Source of the DNA: Amycolatopsis sp. FBCC-B4732
Lineage (GTDB): Bacteria; Actinomycetota; Actinomycetes; Mycobacteriales; Pseudonocardiaceae
Reading direction: 5' to 3'
DNA: 64,000 bases
Assembly (NCBI RefSeq): GCF_023008405.1
Contig: NZ_CP095376.1
Coordinates: 8,288,501 to 8,352,500 of the forward strand
The position numbers were made by a program, and so were the translations under genes. Under the pieces are notes generated by a model, which was not told where the DNA came from, did not search any database, and saw only the letters and a list, made by a program, of their open reading frames with translations. This document shows, piece by piece, positions 33,907-42,139 of the stretch; the first letter of the stretch is position 1; each line of letters begins with the position of its first letter.

Positions 33907-34518
33907 GTGCCCCGAAAAGCGAAGTGGCGCCTTTCCCGGCCCCGAGCGATCCGCAGCAGCCACGTGGTGAACGCGTTCGCGGAGAAGCTGGTCATCGGCA
34001 ACCTGACGGCTTCGCAGTTCATTCAGGTCCTGGAAACCTTGCACATGCTGGGCTCCGCGGGAGCGGGCATCGAGTTGAGCTCGCTGTCGACGGACGTCCT
34101 GGTCGACGTGGTCCGCCGGGCGTCTCGCGAGCAGCTGAAGGCGATCGCGGAGCATCCCGAGTTGCGCCCGGTGTTCCTGGACGAGATTTTCCGCAGGATG
34201 TCGGAGCATTTCTTGCCGGAGAAGGCACGCCACGTGGATTTCGTGGTTTCGTGGCGCTTTTCCGAGGGCTCCGGAGAAGACGGGTACGACCGCTTCCAGA
34301 CGGTGATCGAGGACGGGGTGTGCGTTTCTTCGGCAGACCTGTCGCGATCCCCGGACACGACGATCACGCTGTCGGTGGACGACTTCATCAGGATGGCAAC
34401 GGGCAACGCGGCGGTGGCAGCGATGTTCGTAACGGGCCGGGTGAAGGTGAAGGGCGAGTACGCCCCGGCGGTGCGCTTCTCGAGCTACTTCGACATCCCC
34501 AAGCCGACGGTGGACTAG
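33907..34518 (+). CDS. SCP2 sterol-binding-domain-like protein (copy 2)
   Basis: This 203-residue paralogue of the preceding gene has the same order: helical half with SREQLKAIAEHPELRPVFLDEIFRRM, then the SCP2-like half with DFVVSWRFSEGSGEDGYDRF and MFVTGRVKVKGEYAPAVR. It begins only nine bases after the first copy, and TATAGT near 33893 might give it a separate promoter. Lipid carriage for the neighbouring fatty-acid enzymes is plausible. The paralogues diverge strongly at the N-terminus. Confidence 0.8.
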   Translation: MPRKAKWRLSRPRAIRSSHVVNAFAEKLVIGNLTASQFIQVLETLHMLGSAGAGIELSSLSTDVLVDVVRRASREQLKAIAEHPELRPVFLDEIFRRMSEHFLPEKARHVDFVVSWRFSEGSGEDGYDRFQTVIEDGVCVSSADLSRSPDTTITLSVDDFIRMATGNAAVAAMFVTGRVKVKGEYAPAVRFSSYFDIPKPTVD

Positions 34519-34570
34519 CTGTCGCTGGCTTGCTGGTCGCGAACGCAGTGTGCTGGCTGGTTCAGCTATG

Positions 34571-34576
34571 TAAGAT
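34571..34576 (+). promoter_or_regulatory. -10 element TAAGAT, leaderless type
   Basis: Seven bases separate the hexamer from the GTG of the NaeI-type endonuclease gene. It decides the start among several in-frame possibilities. Confidence 0.6.
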
Positions 34577-34583
34577 CCTCGGA

Positions 34584-35540
34584 GTGTCTCATGACGAGCT
34601 TGATCCGCAGCAGACCCTCCTCCCGGGAATTGAACCTGCCGATGATCCGGCTTTGAACGCTGTCGCGGAAAGCATCCTGAGAGATGACCCGGATGGCTCG
34701 AGGTTCGCTGGGGCCATCCGGCGTAGCATCGACATGTTGCTAGATGGCCAGCACACTGGGCGGTACCGCTGGGACCAGCTTTTCAAAACAGAAAAGGCGC
34801 ACGCTGGTACTCTCATCGAGATCAATCTTCAGCGTGAGTTTAAATTCACTGACGGCAAGCGCATGGACTATGAAATCGCCGGGTTCGAGGTTGACTGCAA
34901 GTTTTCGCAAACTCGTTTTGCTTGGATGATTCCGCCGGAAGCGCACAATGAGATAATACTCGGCGTATGGGCGAGTGATACGGATTCTATATGGTGTGCC
35001 GGACTTGTCCGCGCGAGATCTGAGTACCTGAACACCGGCGGGAACCGGGATGCAAAGAGAACTCTGAATGTGGTTGGCAGAGGTGCTGTTAAGCGACTCT
35101 TCTGGGAAGCGCCGCTTCAGGAGAACCTGCTCTTGAAGCTGCCCCGGGCGGACATTGACGCCATCTTCGCACCTCGCTCTGGCCAGAAACGTGTGAATGA
35201 ACTCTTCTTGAGGGCTCAAAAACGCCGGGTGAGCCGCAATGTCGTCGCCACCGTTGCGATGCAAGACGACTACATGAAGCGTGTTCGATCCAATGGAGGT
35301 GCCAGGTCGAACCTTCAGCCTCGTGGAATCGTAATCCTCGGCGATTACACGAGTCATGGTGCGCTGGCGCGTCAGCTGGGCCTCCCAGTGCCTGGACCGG
35401 GTGAGTTTGTCAGTGCCAGACTGGTTCGGTTGAATCCCGATCGCCCAGGAGTTCCATACGTCTCGCTGGAGGGCGAGCGTTGGACGTTGGCGCGCGAGGA
35501 GGATGCCGAGGAGCTGGTTCCTAAGCTGCCCACCATCTGA
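34584..35540 (+). CDS. NaeI-type restriction endonuclease (type IIE)
   Basis: This 318-residue protein is homologous throughout to R.NaeI (317 residues), which cleaves GCC/GGC and needs a second site as effector. The catalytic residues align with NaeI E70, D86, D95 and K97 as E79, D95, D104 and K106 (EINLQREF; MDYEIAGFEVDCKF). The NaeI leucine 43, whose change to lysine gives topoisomerase activity, is L52 here, so it should be a plain nuclease. One 60-base line (34981) has 58% GC. It is convergent with its methyltransferase gene. Confidence 0.93.
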   Translation: MSHDELDPQQTLLPGIEPADDPALNAVAESILRDDPDGSRFAGAIRRSIDMLLDGQHTGRYRWDQLFKTEKAHAGTLIEINLQREFKFTDGKRMDYEIAGFEVDCKFSQTRFAWMIPPEAHNEIILGVWASDTDSIWCAGLVRARSEYLNTGGNRDAKRTLNVVGRGAVKRLFWEAPLQENLLLKLPRADIDAIFAPRSGQKRVNELFLRAQKRRVSRNVVATVAMQDDYMKRVRSNGGARSNLQPRGIVILGDYTSHGALARQLGLPVPGPGEFVSARLVRLNPDRPGVPYVSLEGERWTLAREEDAEELVPKLPTI

Positions 35541-35574
35541 ATAGAACGCCGGGCAGCTCAGGTGGCACCCCAGG

Positions 35575-36849
35575 TTAGCTGATCCGCGCGCGGTTCTTCA
35601 GGAAGTTTGCGTGCCGTTCGTGGTCTTCCTGGCCGATGAAGGCCTTGAAATTTCCGAGCCGGTAGATCTTCGTTCCATTGCTCGTCTTGATGTCGATGTC
35701 GAAGTCTCGGCGCAAGAGCTCGATCCTGCGCTCGAGCTCGACGACGTCAATCCGTAGATCCGCCGACTTGATGATTTCTTCAGCTTCGATGAAGTCGTCC
35801 GCGTTGCGAAGCGCTCGGTACACGGCGTCATGATTGGCTGCCGTGCGCTCCTCAGCAAGCTTCTCCTGCTTGAATGCAAGGATAATGGCCTCGCCCAGTG
35901 CTCGGGCCACAGGCGGCGGGAAGGCATTGCCAATCTGGCGGTAGCGGCTGGTCTTCCGGCCGGTGAACTCCCACTGGTACTCACCCGACCAGCCCTGAAT
36001 CCTGGCAACCATTTCGCAGGTGAGTTTGGGGCCGACTTTGAACTCGTCGTCGGGGCCGGGGGCTAAGTCTGCCACGCCCATGGCGTCGACCCCGAGCTCA
36101 GCCCATGCGCGCTTCGCGCGGGTCGGTCCCAGGTCTGCGCCACCGTGCTTCTTGGAGCCGCCAACGATCGTAGGTGCGATCTTGTCGGCTTTCCTGGCCC
36201 AGTCGTCGACGCCTTTCCAGCCCCGGGCCCCCATGAGGTCCTTGAGCGCCTCGCCGACTGTGAGCTCAGCCTCGGATTCCTGTGGCCAGCTGAAGTACTT
36301 GGCGTCCTCCTCTTCGAGGGCGATGAGTACGAAACGCGGTCGTAGCTGGGGGACGCCGAAGCCGGATGCGTGAAGCAGGCGCCATTCAGCCACGTACCCG
36401 AACTCGGCAAGCCTGTCCAGCACGTGCTGCCGATAGCCCGCGAAGCGTGGCATGCTCAGACCACGCACATTCTCAAGAAGCACCGCACGGGGCTTGATGA
36501 TGTTGACCTGTTCGACCGCCCACGCGAACAGGTCACGCTCGTCGTTGGCGCCGAGTTGCTTCCCCGCAACGGTAAAAGGCGGGCATGGCACGCCGCCTGC
36601 GAGCAGGGCAAGCTGTCCGCGCTTCTCGTAGACCTCGCCGCCAGGACCGTGCTCGTGCGGATTCCAGACGCTGGGGTCAGCGACATCTCCTTCGAGCACG
36701 ACCTCCTCGGGCAAGTTCTGCCTCAAGGTGTGGCTAGCGTTTGCGTCCAATTCGATCGCCAGCCGGTGGGTGAAGCCAGCCTTCTCCAGGCCGAGCGCTT
36801 GGCCGCCCATGCCGGCGCAGATTTCGATTGCCTCGAAGGCCTGGCTCAT
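35575..36849 (-). CDS. DNA cytosine-5 methyltransferase of the NaeI-type system
   Basis: This 424-residue enzyme has motif I FEAIEICAGMGGQALGLEKAG, catalytic cysteine C89 in GGVPCPPFTVAGKQ (motif IV), ENV at 126-128 (motif VI), QLRPRF (VIII) and IGNAFPPPVARALG (X). It would protect the sites cut by the neighbouring endonuclease, most likely GCCGGC by analogy with M.NaeI. The ATG at 36849 is preceded by GGAAGGGAAG. A C-terminal extension of about 95 residues after motif X (from about 330) looks like a separate helical and DNA-binding part. Confidence 0.94.
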   Translation of the reverse strand: MSQAFEAIEICAGMGGQALGLEKAGFTHRLAIELDANASHTLRQNLPEEVVLEGDVADPSVWNPHEHGPGGEVYEKRGQLALLAGGVPCPPFTVAGKQLGANDERDLFAWAVEQVNIIKPRAVLLENVRGLSMPRFAGYRQHVLDRLAEFGYVAEWRLLHASGFGVPQLRPRFVLIALEEEDAKYFSWPQESEAELTVGEALKDLMGARGWKGVDDWARKADKIAPTIVGGSKKHGGADLGPTRAKRAWAELGVDAMGVADLAPGPDDEFKVGPKLTCEMVARIQGWSGEYQWEFTGRKTSRYRQIGNAFPPPVARALGEAIILAFKQEKLAEERTAANHDAVYRALRNADDFIEAEEIIKSADLRIDVVELERRIELLRRDFDIDIKTSNGTKIYRLGNFKAFIGQEDHERHANFLKNRARIS

Positions 36850-36938
36850 GATCTTCCCTTCCAAGGCGAGCTCGCCCGCGTGTACCGACGGCCATCATCC
36901 CTTACGGCTGGAGCGGCCGAGCGTAGACTGCCTGCTTG

Positions 36939-37406
36939 ATGACTACTCCGGGTCCGGACAAGCGCGACTTGCGTGAACTCGCTCACGCAAGGGGTACCTA
37001 CCCCAAGCCCGCTACGGAGGGGCGCTCGCGCAACATGCAAGCCAACCGCCGGAAGGACACCAAACCTGAGGTCACCCTCCGCAAGGAGCTGCACCGTCTT
37101 GGGTACCGGTACCGCAAGGACCTGCCGCTCGTGGTCGGCGACGGCCTTCGCGTCCGGCCGGATATCGTTTTCCCCCGGCGGAAGGTTGCGGTGTTCGTTG
37201 ACGGCTGCTTCTGGCACGTGTGCCCTGAGCACGGCCGGATGCCGACGAGCAACGAGTGGTACTGGACTCCCAAGCTTCGCCGGAACATGGAGCGAGATCA
37301 GCTGGTCACCACCGCGTTGGCCGCCGAAGGCTGGGACGTCGTGCGCATATGGGAGCACGTTGCCCTGCCGGAAGCGGTTGCCGCGGTGACGAACCGGGTT
37401 GACTAA
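36939..37406 (+). CDS. vsr: Very short patch repair endonuclease (Vsr)
   Basis: This 155-residue protein has the Vsr length (E. coli Vsr 156) and motifs: NMQANRRKDTKPEVTLRKEL at the N-terminus, then DIVFPRRKVAVFVDGCFWHV with the catalytic aspartate and a zinc-type CFWH-C pattern, and RRNMERD. It nicks T:G mismatches that arise when 5-methylcytosine deaminates, opening them to repair. It is divergent from the methyltransferase gene, the usual partnership. A TAGACT -10 element lies six to nine bases upstream of the start; TTG at 36936 is an alternative. Confidence 0.93.
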   Translation: MTTPGPDKRDLRELAHARGTYPKPATEGRSRNMQANRRKDTKPEVTLRKELHRLGYRYRKDLPLVVGDGLRVRPDIVFPRRKVAVFVDGCFWHVCPEHGRMPTSNEWYWTPKLRRNMERDQLVTTALAAEGWDVVRIWEHVALPEAVAAVTNRVD

Positions 37407-37516
37407 GCTGACCACGACTCGATCATATGTGCGACGTCTGACAGAAACTTACGATTGGGGAGCGTGTCGGCCCGAAACATCCTTTCGGGCTGGGTGATCG
37501 GTCGACGACCGGTTCG

Positions 37517-37990
37517 CTACCCCTCGATGACCCGGCCTTCGATCACCGTCGGCTGGTCGCGGTCGCGTCGGGGCTCCTGCGGAGGCACGACCTCGCTATC
37601 CACCACCATCACCGGACCCCGACGCTGGTTCGCGAACCGGACCGCTCGCTTCTCCATCCGCTTCAGCCACAACCGCCGAGCCACCGCGCGTGACGGCGGG
37701 AGGATCAGCAGCAGGCCGAGCACGTCGCTCACGAACCCCGGCACCAGGATCAGCACCCCGCCCAGCCCGACGAGCATGCCGTCGGTCAGCTCCTTCTCCG
37801 AGGGGCGTCCCAGCCGGGCCGACTCCACGAATGCCCGCATCGCCTTCGCACCTTCGCGGCGGGCGAGCCACGAGCCGATGAAGGCGCCGGCGATCAAGAG
37901 GGCCACTGTGCCGAGCACGCCGACAGCCGAGCCCACCGCCCAGATCGCGGCGATCTCGGCGATGACGTAGAGCAGGAACGCGACAGCCAT
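37517..37990 (-). CDS. fxsA: FxsA family membrane protein
   Basis: This 157-residue protein has three or four hydrophobic helices (VAFLLYVIAEIAAIWAVGSAVG; TVALLIAGAFIGSW; LVGLGGVLILVPGFVSDVLG) with GLGGVLILVPGFVSDVLGLLL as the FxsA signature, and a polar tail. In E. coli FxsA counters phage F exclusion; the general role is unknown. The ATG at 37990 opens at the family-typical start, although the frame is open upstream. A weak hairpin at 37470-37490 lies after the gene. Confidence 0.9.
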   Translation of the reverse strand: MAVAFLLYVIAEIAAIWAVGSAVGVLGTVALLIAGAFIGSWLARREGAKAMRAFVESARLGRPSEKELTDGMLVGLGGVLILVPGFVSDVLGLLLILPPSRAVARRLWLKRMEKRAVRFANQRRGPVMVVDSEVVPPQEPRRDRDQPTVIEGRVIEG

Positions 37991-38058
37991 ACCGGGACAA
38001 CGAACGACCTGTCCGATTTGCTCCCGCAGCCGAAATTCACCGGCTAGGGTCACACCTC

Positions 38059-39390
38059 GTGCCCGACTGGTTCCGCTGGCTCCTGATCGCGCTCGCGGTG
38101 CTCGGCGTCGTCGCACTGACCGGGCGTCAACGGCTGAGGATTCCCGCGTTTCCCCAGATGAGAGCCGGTATTGCCCTCTCCGTGCTCGTCTGGCTGGCGA
38201 TCGCCGTCGTCGTTGCGGGCTGTGCCGGGGGCGGGCTGCTCTGGTTCCTCGGCTGGCCGCGGCTGCCCACCACGGCCGCGTTCGACGTCGCCCAGTTGCT
38301 CGACCTGCTCAAGATCGCTCTCTCCGTGGTCGCCGGGCTGGGTGGGGTGGTGCTGCTCGCCGTCAACTACCGGAAGCAGCGGGTCACCGAGAACGAGCAC
38401 GCCCTCGCCGTCGAGAAGGCCGGGCGCGAGACCGTTCAAGGGTTCAACGAACGGCTCGGTGCCGCCGCCGAACAACTCGCCCACGACAGTCCCGCGGTCC
38501 GGTTGACCGGCGTCTACGCCCTTGCCGGGCTCGCTGACGACTGGGAGGACAAGCGCCAGGTCTGCGTCGACGTCCTCTGCGGATACCTGCGGCTTCAGCC
38601 GCCGGCCATGACGCCCGGTGAGGCCGTGGTGCGGGAAGCGATCCTCCGGATGTTCCGCGATCGGCTCACCGGCCTCCGGTGGTGGCGGCAGCCGATCGAC
38701 TTCGACTTCACCGAAGTCGTGTTCGAGAACGCCGACTTCTCCGGGCTCCGGTTCCGCGGGCGGCTGATCCTCGACCGGGCGGAGTTCACCGGGGAGTCGG
38801 CCTCGTTCCACCGCGCGCGCTTCAGCGGCGGCCTCAGCTGCCACGGCACGCGCTTCGCCGCCGAGCGCACAACCTTCGCGAAGGCGACTTTCGACGGCGC
38901 GGTCGAGTTCGTCGGAACCGAGTTCACCGGGCGGGAACTCAGCTGGGCCGGTGCGACCGTCGAAGGGAAAACGGCCGACTTCTACCGGTGCCGGGTCGCG
39001 TGCACACGTCTGGACTTCACGCAGCTCAGCATCGAAGCCGGGGAACTCCGTTTCGAGCAGCTGGAGCTGGCCGACACCGATGTGGACTTCGAAGGCCTCT
39101 ACGCCGGATGGCGCGATGACGAGGGCGGCTTTCCGCGGCTGACCTTCGAGGACGTGCGGTTCCTGCGCTCAAGACTGCGGCTGGAGCTGTGGAGCGAGCG
39201 CGAGCGGATGGTCTGGCTGCGGGACTGCGTGCTCGACACCGTAGCCGTCCAGCTTCGCGCGGACGAGGACGCCAAAGCCTGGTTGAACCTGCGGAACGTC
39301 GAACTCCGCGGGGGCACCGAGATCCCCGCGGAGTTCGTCCGGACCCTTAGCTCGGCACCTCGTCCAAGTACGCCCGTGCCTGGAGCGTGA
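38059..39390 (+). CDS. Pentapeptide-repeat-type membrane protein
   Basis: This 443-residue protein has three hydrophobic helices at the N-terminus (about 5-22, 35-65, 78-100), then a charged region, and from about 205 a series of beta-helix repeats of the pentapeptide kind (VVFENADFSGLRFRGRL; RARFSGGLS; ATFDGAVEFVGTEFTGR). It should be anchored in the membrane with the helix in the cytoplasm or outside. A TAGGGT element eight bases before the GTG suggests a leaderless start. Its last 44 bases overlap the convergent ABC gene. Function is unknown. Confidence 0.85.
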   Translation: MPDWFRWLLIALAVLGVVALTGRQRLRIPAFPQMRAGIALSVLVWLAIAVVVAGCAGGGLLWFLGWPRLPTTAAFDVAQLLDLLKIALSVVAGLGGVVLLAVNYRKQRVTENEHALAVEKAGRETVQGFNERLGAAAEQLAHDSPAVRLTGVYALAGLADDWEDKRQVCVDVLCGYLRLQPPAMTPGEAVVREAILRMFRDRLTGLRWWRQPIDFDFTEVVFENADFSGLRFRGRLILDRAEFTGESASFHRARFSGGLSCHGTRFAAERTTFAKATFDGAVEFVGTEFTGRELSWAGATVEGKTADFYRCRVACTRLDFTQLSIEAGELRFEQLELADTDVDFEGLYAGWRDDEGGFPRLTFEDVRFLRSRLRLELWSERERMVWLRDCVLDTVAVQLRADEDAKAWLNLRNVELRGGTEIPAEFVRTLSSAPRPSTPVPGA

Positions 39391-41317
39391 ACAGCTCCGC
39401 GTACCCGGCCTTCGCCGCCATCAGCTCCTCGTGCGTTCCGTACTCCGCCACCTTCCCCCGGTCCAGCAGCAAGATCCGCTCCGCCTGCCGAACCGTCGAG
39501 AATCGGTGCGAGATGTACAGCGTCGTCCGCCCCTCCGACAGCTGGCGCAGCCGCGCGAACAAGTCGTGCTCGGCCTGCGCGTCCAACGCCGACGTCGGCT
39601 CGTCCAGGATCAGCAACGGTGCCTCCCGCTGGAAAGCCCGCGCCAGCGCGATTTTCTGCCACTCGCCACCGGACAGTGAGACGCCCTGGTCGAACCATCG
39701 GCCCAGCGGGCTGTCGTAGCCGGACGGCAGGCGCTCGATGCGCTCGTCCGCGCCCGCTCGGCGGGCCGAATCCTCGATGTGCGGGCGATCCTCCAACCGC
39801 GAAAGGTCCCCCAGCCCGATGTTCTCCGCCGCCGTTCCCTGGTACGTCACGTAGTCCTGGAACATCGCGCTGATCCGCTCGCGCAGCTCGACCGGGTCGT
39901 ACTCGCGGATGTCCACGCCGTCCAACAGGATGCGGCCGGCGGTCGGGTCGTACAAGCGGCAGAGCAGCTTGAACAGCGTCGACTTGCCCGCGCCGTTGCG
40001 GCCCACCACCGCCACCGTCTCGCCCGGGCGGATCTCGAAGCTGACGTCCTCCAGTGCCGGTTCCTCGGCGCCCGGGTAGGCGAACGTCACCGAATCGAAC
40101 TCGATGTGACCGTCCACAACGGACGGGAACTTCCGCGGTGACGGCGGCGCGGTGATCTCGGGTTTCGTGTCCAGGAAGCGGTAGAGCGTGTCCAGGTACA
40201 GATTGTTCTCGTACATCCCCGAAAACGCCGTGAACAGCCCGGACACCGACGCCTGCACGGACGTTGCCGCCGCCGTGTAGAGGGCCAGGTCGCCCAGGGT
40301 CAGCCGGCCGCCGACCGCCTCCAGTGCGATGTACAGCGCGATCGCCGAGCCCGCGAACGTGCTCAGCAGACCCCAGGACGTCGAGCTGATGTTGCGGTTG
40401 ATCGTCAGCTTCCGCTGCCGCTCGTAGGACACCAGGCCGAGGCGGCGGAAGCGGTCGACGAAGTACGGGCCGAGGCCGAACAGCTTCGTTTCCTTGGCGT
40501 ACGTGTCCGTCGTGACCAGCGAAGACAGGTAATCCATCCGCCGCTTGATCGGCGACATCAGGAACGTCAGCCAGAACGCGCGCGAGCCGTACTTGGACTG
40601 CGAAATGAACGCCGGGATCGGCGCCAGCAGCGCGACCAGCGCCAGCAGCGGGCTGATCGAGACGAGCAGCGCGATCATGCTGCCGAACGTGATCAGCGTC
40701 CGGACCAGGCCCAGCGCCGAGTTCATCATCGACAGCGGACGGGTCGGGGCTTCCTGCGCCGCCTGGCGCAGCATGTCGTAGGACGTCGAACCCTCGAAGT
40801 ACGCCAAGTGCAGTTCGCTCGCGTGGGCCATCACGCGGTGGCGGATGGTCAGCGTCATGCGCTCCTGCAGCAGGGCCTGCGCGATCGACGTCAACGCGCT
40901 GCTGATCGCCGTCGCGGCGAGCACGGCGAACTGGAACAGCGCCACGTTCACGATGTCGCCGGTGGTTCCCTTGCCCTGGATCGCCGCGACGACCGAGTCG
41001 AGCAGCAGCTTCGCGATGTACGCCGTCACCGTCGGGAGGAGGCCCGACAACAGCGTGATCAGCGCGAGCACGATCGTCAGGGGTGGGCTCGCCTGCCACG
41101 TCAGCTTGGCGACCTTCGGCAGGCCGCGAACCGTGCCCGCCACGGACGTCTTCGCGCGCTTCAGCCGCGAGCGCAGGTCCTTCGGCTGGTCTTCCGGTTT
41201 CGGCTCCGGGATGTCGACCGGGCCCGTGAGCCCGCTCTCCGGCACGGTCGACGCGTGCCGGCGACGGCCGCGGCGGGCCATCATGAACTCCATCCCGCCC
41301 CCACCACCCGGGATCAC
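39347..41317 (-). CDS. ABC transporter, fused membrane and ATP-binding domains
   Basis: This 656-residue exporter half has a cytoplasmic N-terminal region, about six membrane helices (about 85-370; LTIVLALITLLSGLLPTVTAY) and an ATPase domain with Walker A GRNGAGKST near residue 445, signature SLSGGEWQK and Walker [13 protein letters not shown]. It would work as a homo- or heterodimer. The GTG at 41317 overlaps the TetR stop (GTGA) and has a GGAGG site; an ATG at 41293 is an alternative. Drug export is the usual inference when a TetR gene precedes it, as here. Confidence 0.92.
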   Translation of the reverse strand: MIPGGGGGMEFMMARRGRRRHASTVPESGLTGPVDIPEPKPEDQPKDLRSRLKRAKTSVAGTVRGLPKVAKLTWQASPPLTIVLALITLLSGLLPTVTAYIAKLLLDSVVAAIQGKGTTGDIVNVALFQFAVLAATAISSALTSIAQALLQERMTLTIRHRVMAHASELHLAYFEGSTSYDMLRQAAQEAPTRPLSMMNSALGLVRTLITFGSMIALLVSISPLLALVALLAPIPAFISQSKYGSRAFWLTFLMSPIKRRMDYLSSLVTTDTYAKETKLFGLGPYFVDRFRRLGLVSYERQRKLTINRNISSTSWGLLSTFAGSAIALYIALEAVGGRLTLGDLALYTAAATSVQASVSGLFTAFSGMYENNLYLDTLYRFLDTKPEITAPPSPRKFPSVVDGHIEFDSVTFAYPGAEEPALEDVSFEIRPGETVAVVGRNGAGKSTLFKLLCRLYDPTAGRILLDGVDIREYDPVELRERISAMFQDYVTYQGTAAENIGLGDLSRLEDRPHIEDSARRAGADERIERLPSGYDSPLGRWFDQGVSLSGGEWQKIALARAFQREAPLLILDEPTSALDAQAEHDLFARLRQLSEGRTTLYISHRFSTVRQAERILLLDRGKVAEYGTHEELMAAKAGYAELFTLQARAYLDEVPS

Positions 41318-41940
41318 GGGGCCTCCACGGCGCCGTGCAGGAAGACGTCGACCACCTGGCGCGGGGTGGGTACGTCGCCGTCCGGGGCCATCCGGCCGCC
41401 GAACAGCAAGGTCAGGAAGAGGCCGGCCAGCTGCTCGGGCGGCAGGCGCAGGCGGTCCTTCTCCGGCGTGAACAGCTCGACCATCGCGCCGCGCATGGCG
41501 GCCATCGACTCGCGGCGGCCGCCCTTCCACGTCTTGCGCTGGTCCTTGAGGCGCTGCTCGGGGTCGCGGTGCCGGACGCGGCCGGACGCGTGCAGGGCGC
41601 CCATCAGCGCGCCCATCCGCTCGAGGTGCGCGCCGAGCGCTTCGGCGGCCTCGACGAGCCGGTCCGCGAGGGGCTGGTCGACCGGGATCTCGGCGATCGC
41701 GTCGAGCACGTGGTCGGGCCGCAGCGCCTCGGCGGTGCAGGCGTCGAAGAGCTCGTCCTTGTCCTTGAACGCGCGGAAGATGGTGCCCTCGCCGATGCCG
41801 GCGGCGCGGGCGATCTGGCTGGTCGTCACGTTCGCGCCGTGCTCGATGAGGAGCGGCAGCACCGCGTGCACGATCATGGCGCGCCGCGCTTCGGCGCTCA
41901 TGCCCGGCGCTCTCCGCCGGGTTTCGGGTGCTGGTGTCAT
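41314..41940 (-). CDS. TetR/AcrR family repressor of the ABC exporter
   Basis: This 208-residue regulator has an N-terminal helix-turn-helix (about 18-62; VTTSQIARAAGIGEGTIFRAFKDKDELF). It overlaps the exporter gene by four bases, so both are controlled together. A perfect 20-base palindrome lies 13 bases upstream of the start, within the promoter. This is the standard arrangement for a self-repressing TetR that is released by the exported compound. Confidence 0.93.
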   Translation of the reverse strand: MTPAPETRRRAPGMSAEARRAMIVHAVLPLLIEHGANVTTSQIARAAGIGEGTIFRAFKDKDELFDACTAEALRPDHVLDAIAEIPVDQPLADRLVEAAEALGAHLERMGALMGALHASGRVRHRDPEQRLKDQRKTWKGGRRESMAAMRGAMVELFTPEKDRLRLPPEQLAGLFLTLLFGGRMAPDGDVPTPRQVVDVFLHGAVEAP

Positions 41941-41952
41941 CCCACCAGTGTG

Positions 41953-41972
41953 CGGAGTGAGTACTCACTCCG
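41953..41972. promoter_or_regulatory. Perfect 20-base palindromic operator
   Basis: CGGAGTGAGTACTCACTCCG reads the same on both strands. An additional half-site, AAGTGAGTATA, lies at 41975-41985. A TTGACG element overlaps the region on the minus strand, so binding would block the promoter of the TetR-ABC operon. Confidence 0.85.
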
Positions 41973-42096
41973 TCAAGTGAGTATAGGTTGACGCCCGATC
42001 CTCGGCGGCACCAAGCAGCACGAACTGGAGCAGTGTCAGGTCCAGCGTCGACCTCGACGCCGGGAGGATCGTCTTCAGGGGCCCGTGACCGCGGAA

Positions 42097-42123
42097 GGCC
42101 GCCCCGGAACTTCCGGGACGGCC
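42097..42123 (-). terminator. Hairpin after the E2 gene
   Basis: GGCCGCCCCGGAA (42097-42109) and TTCCGGGACGGCC (42111-42123) form a stem with one mismatch and a one-base gap. It lies 17 bases after the E2 stop; T-runs are short, so its strength is uncertain. Confidence 0.55.
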
Positions 42124-42139
42124 CTCCACCTGAGAAAAC

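Noticed and set aside
33210..35540. A 776-codon frame ending in the NaeI-type protein
   Set aside because: The first 450 codons are a shadow of the SCP2-like genes. Homology to NaeI begins after the GTG at 34584.
34584..37406. Prophage or integrative element carrying the restriction system
   Set aside because: No integrase, tRNA attachment site or direct repeats are visible around the three genes.
37470..37490. Strong terminator after fxsA
   Set aside because: GCCCGAAA and TTTCGGGC form an eight-base-pair stem, but no T-run follows on the minus strand, so it is not listed as a terminator.
39347..41968. An 873-codon frame that would fuse a TetR-region sequence to the ABC exporter
   Set aside because: The upstream part is a different frame of the TetR gene. 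The TetR stop and the GTG of the exporter overlap as separate genes.
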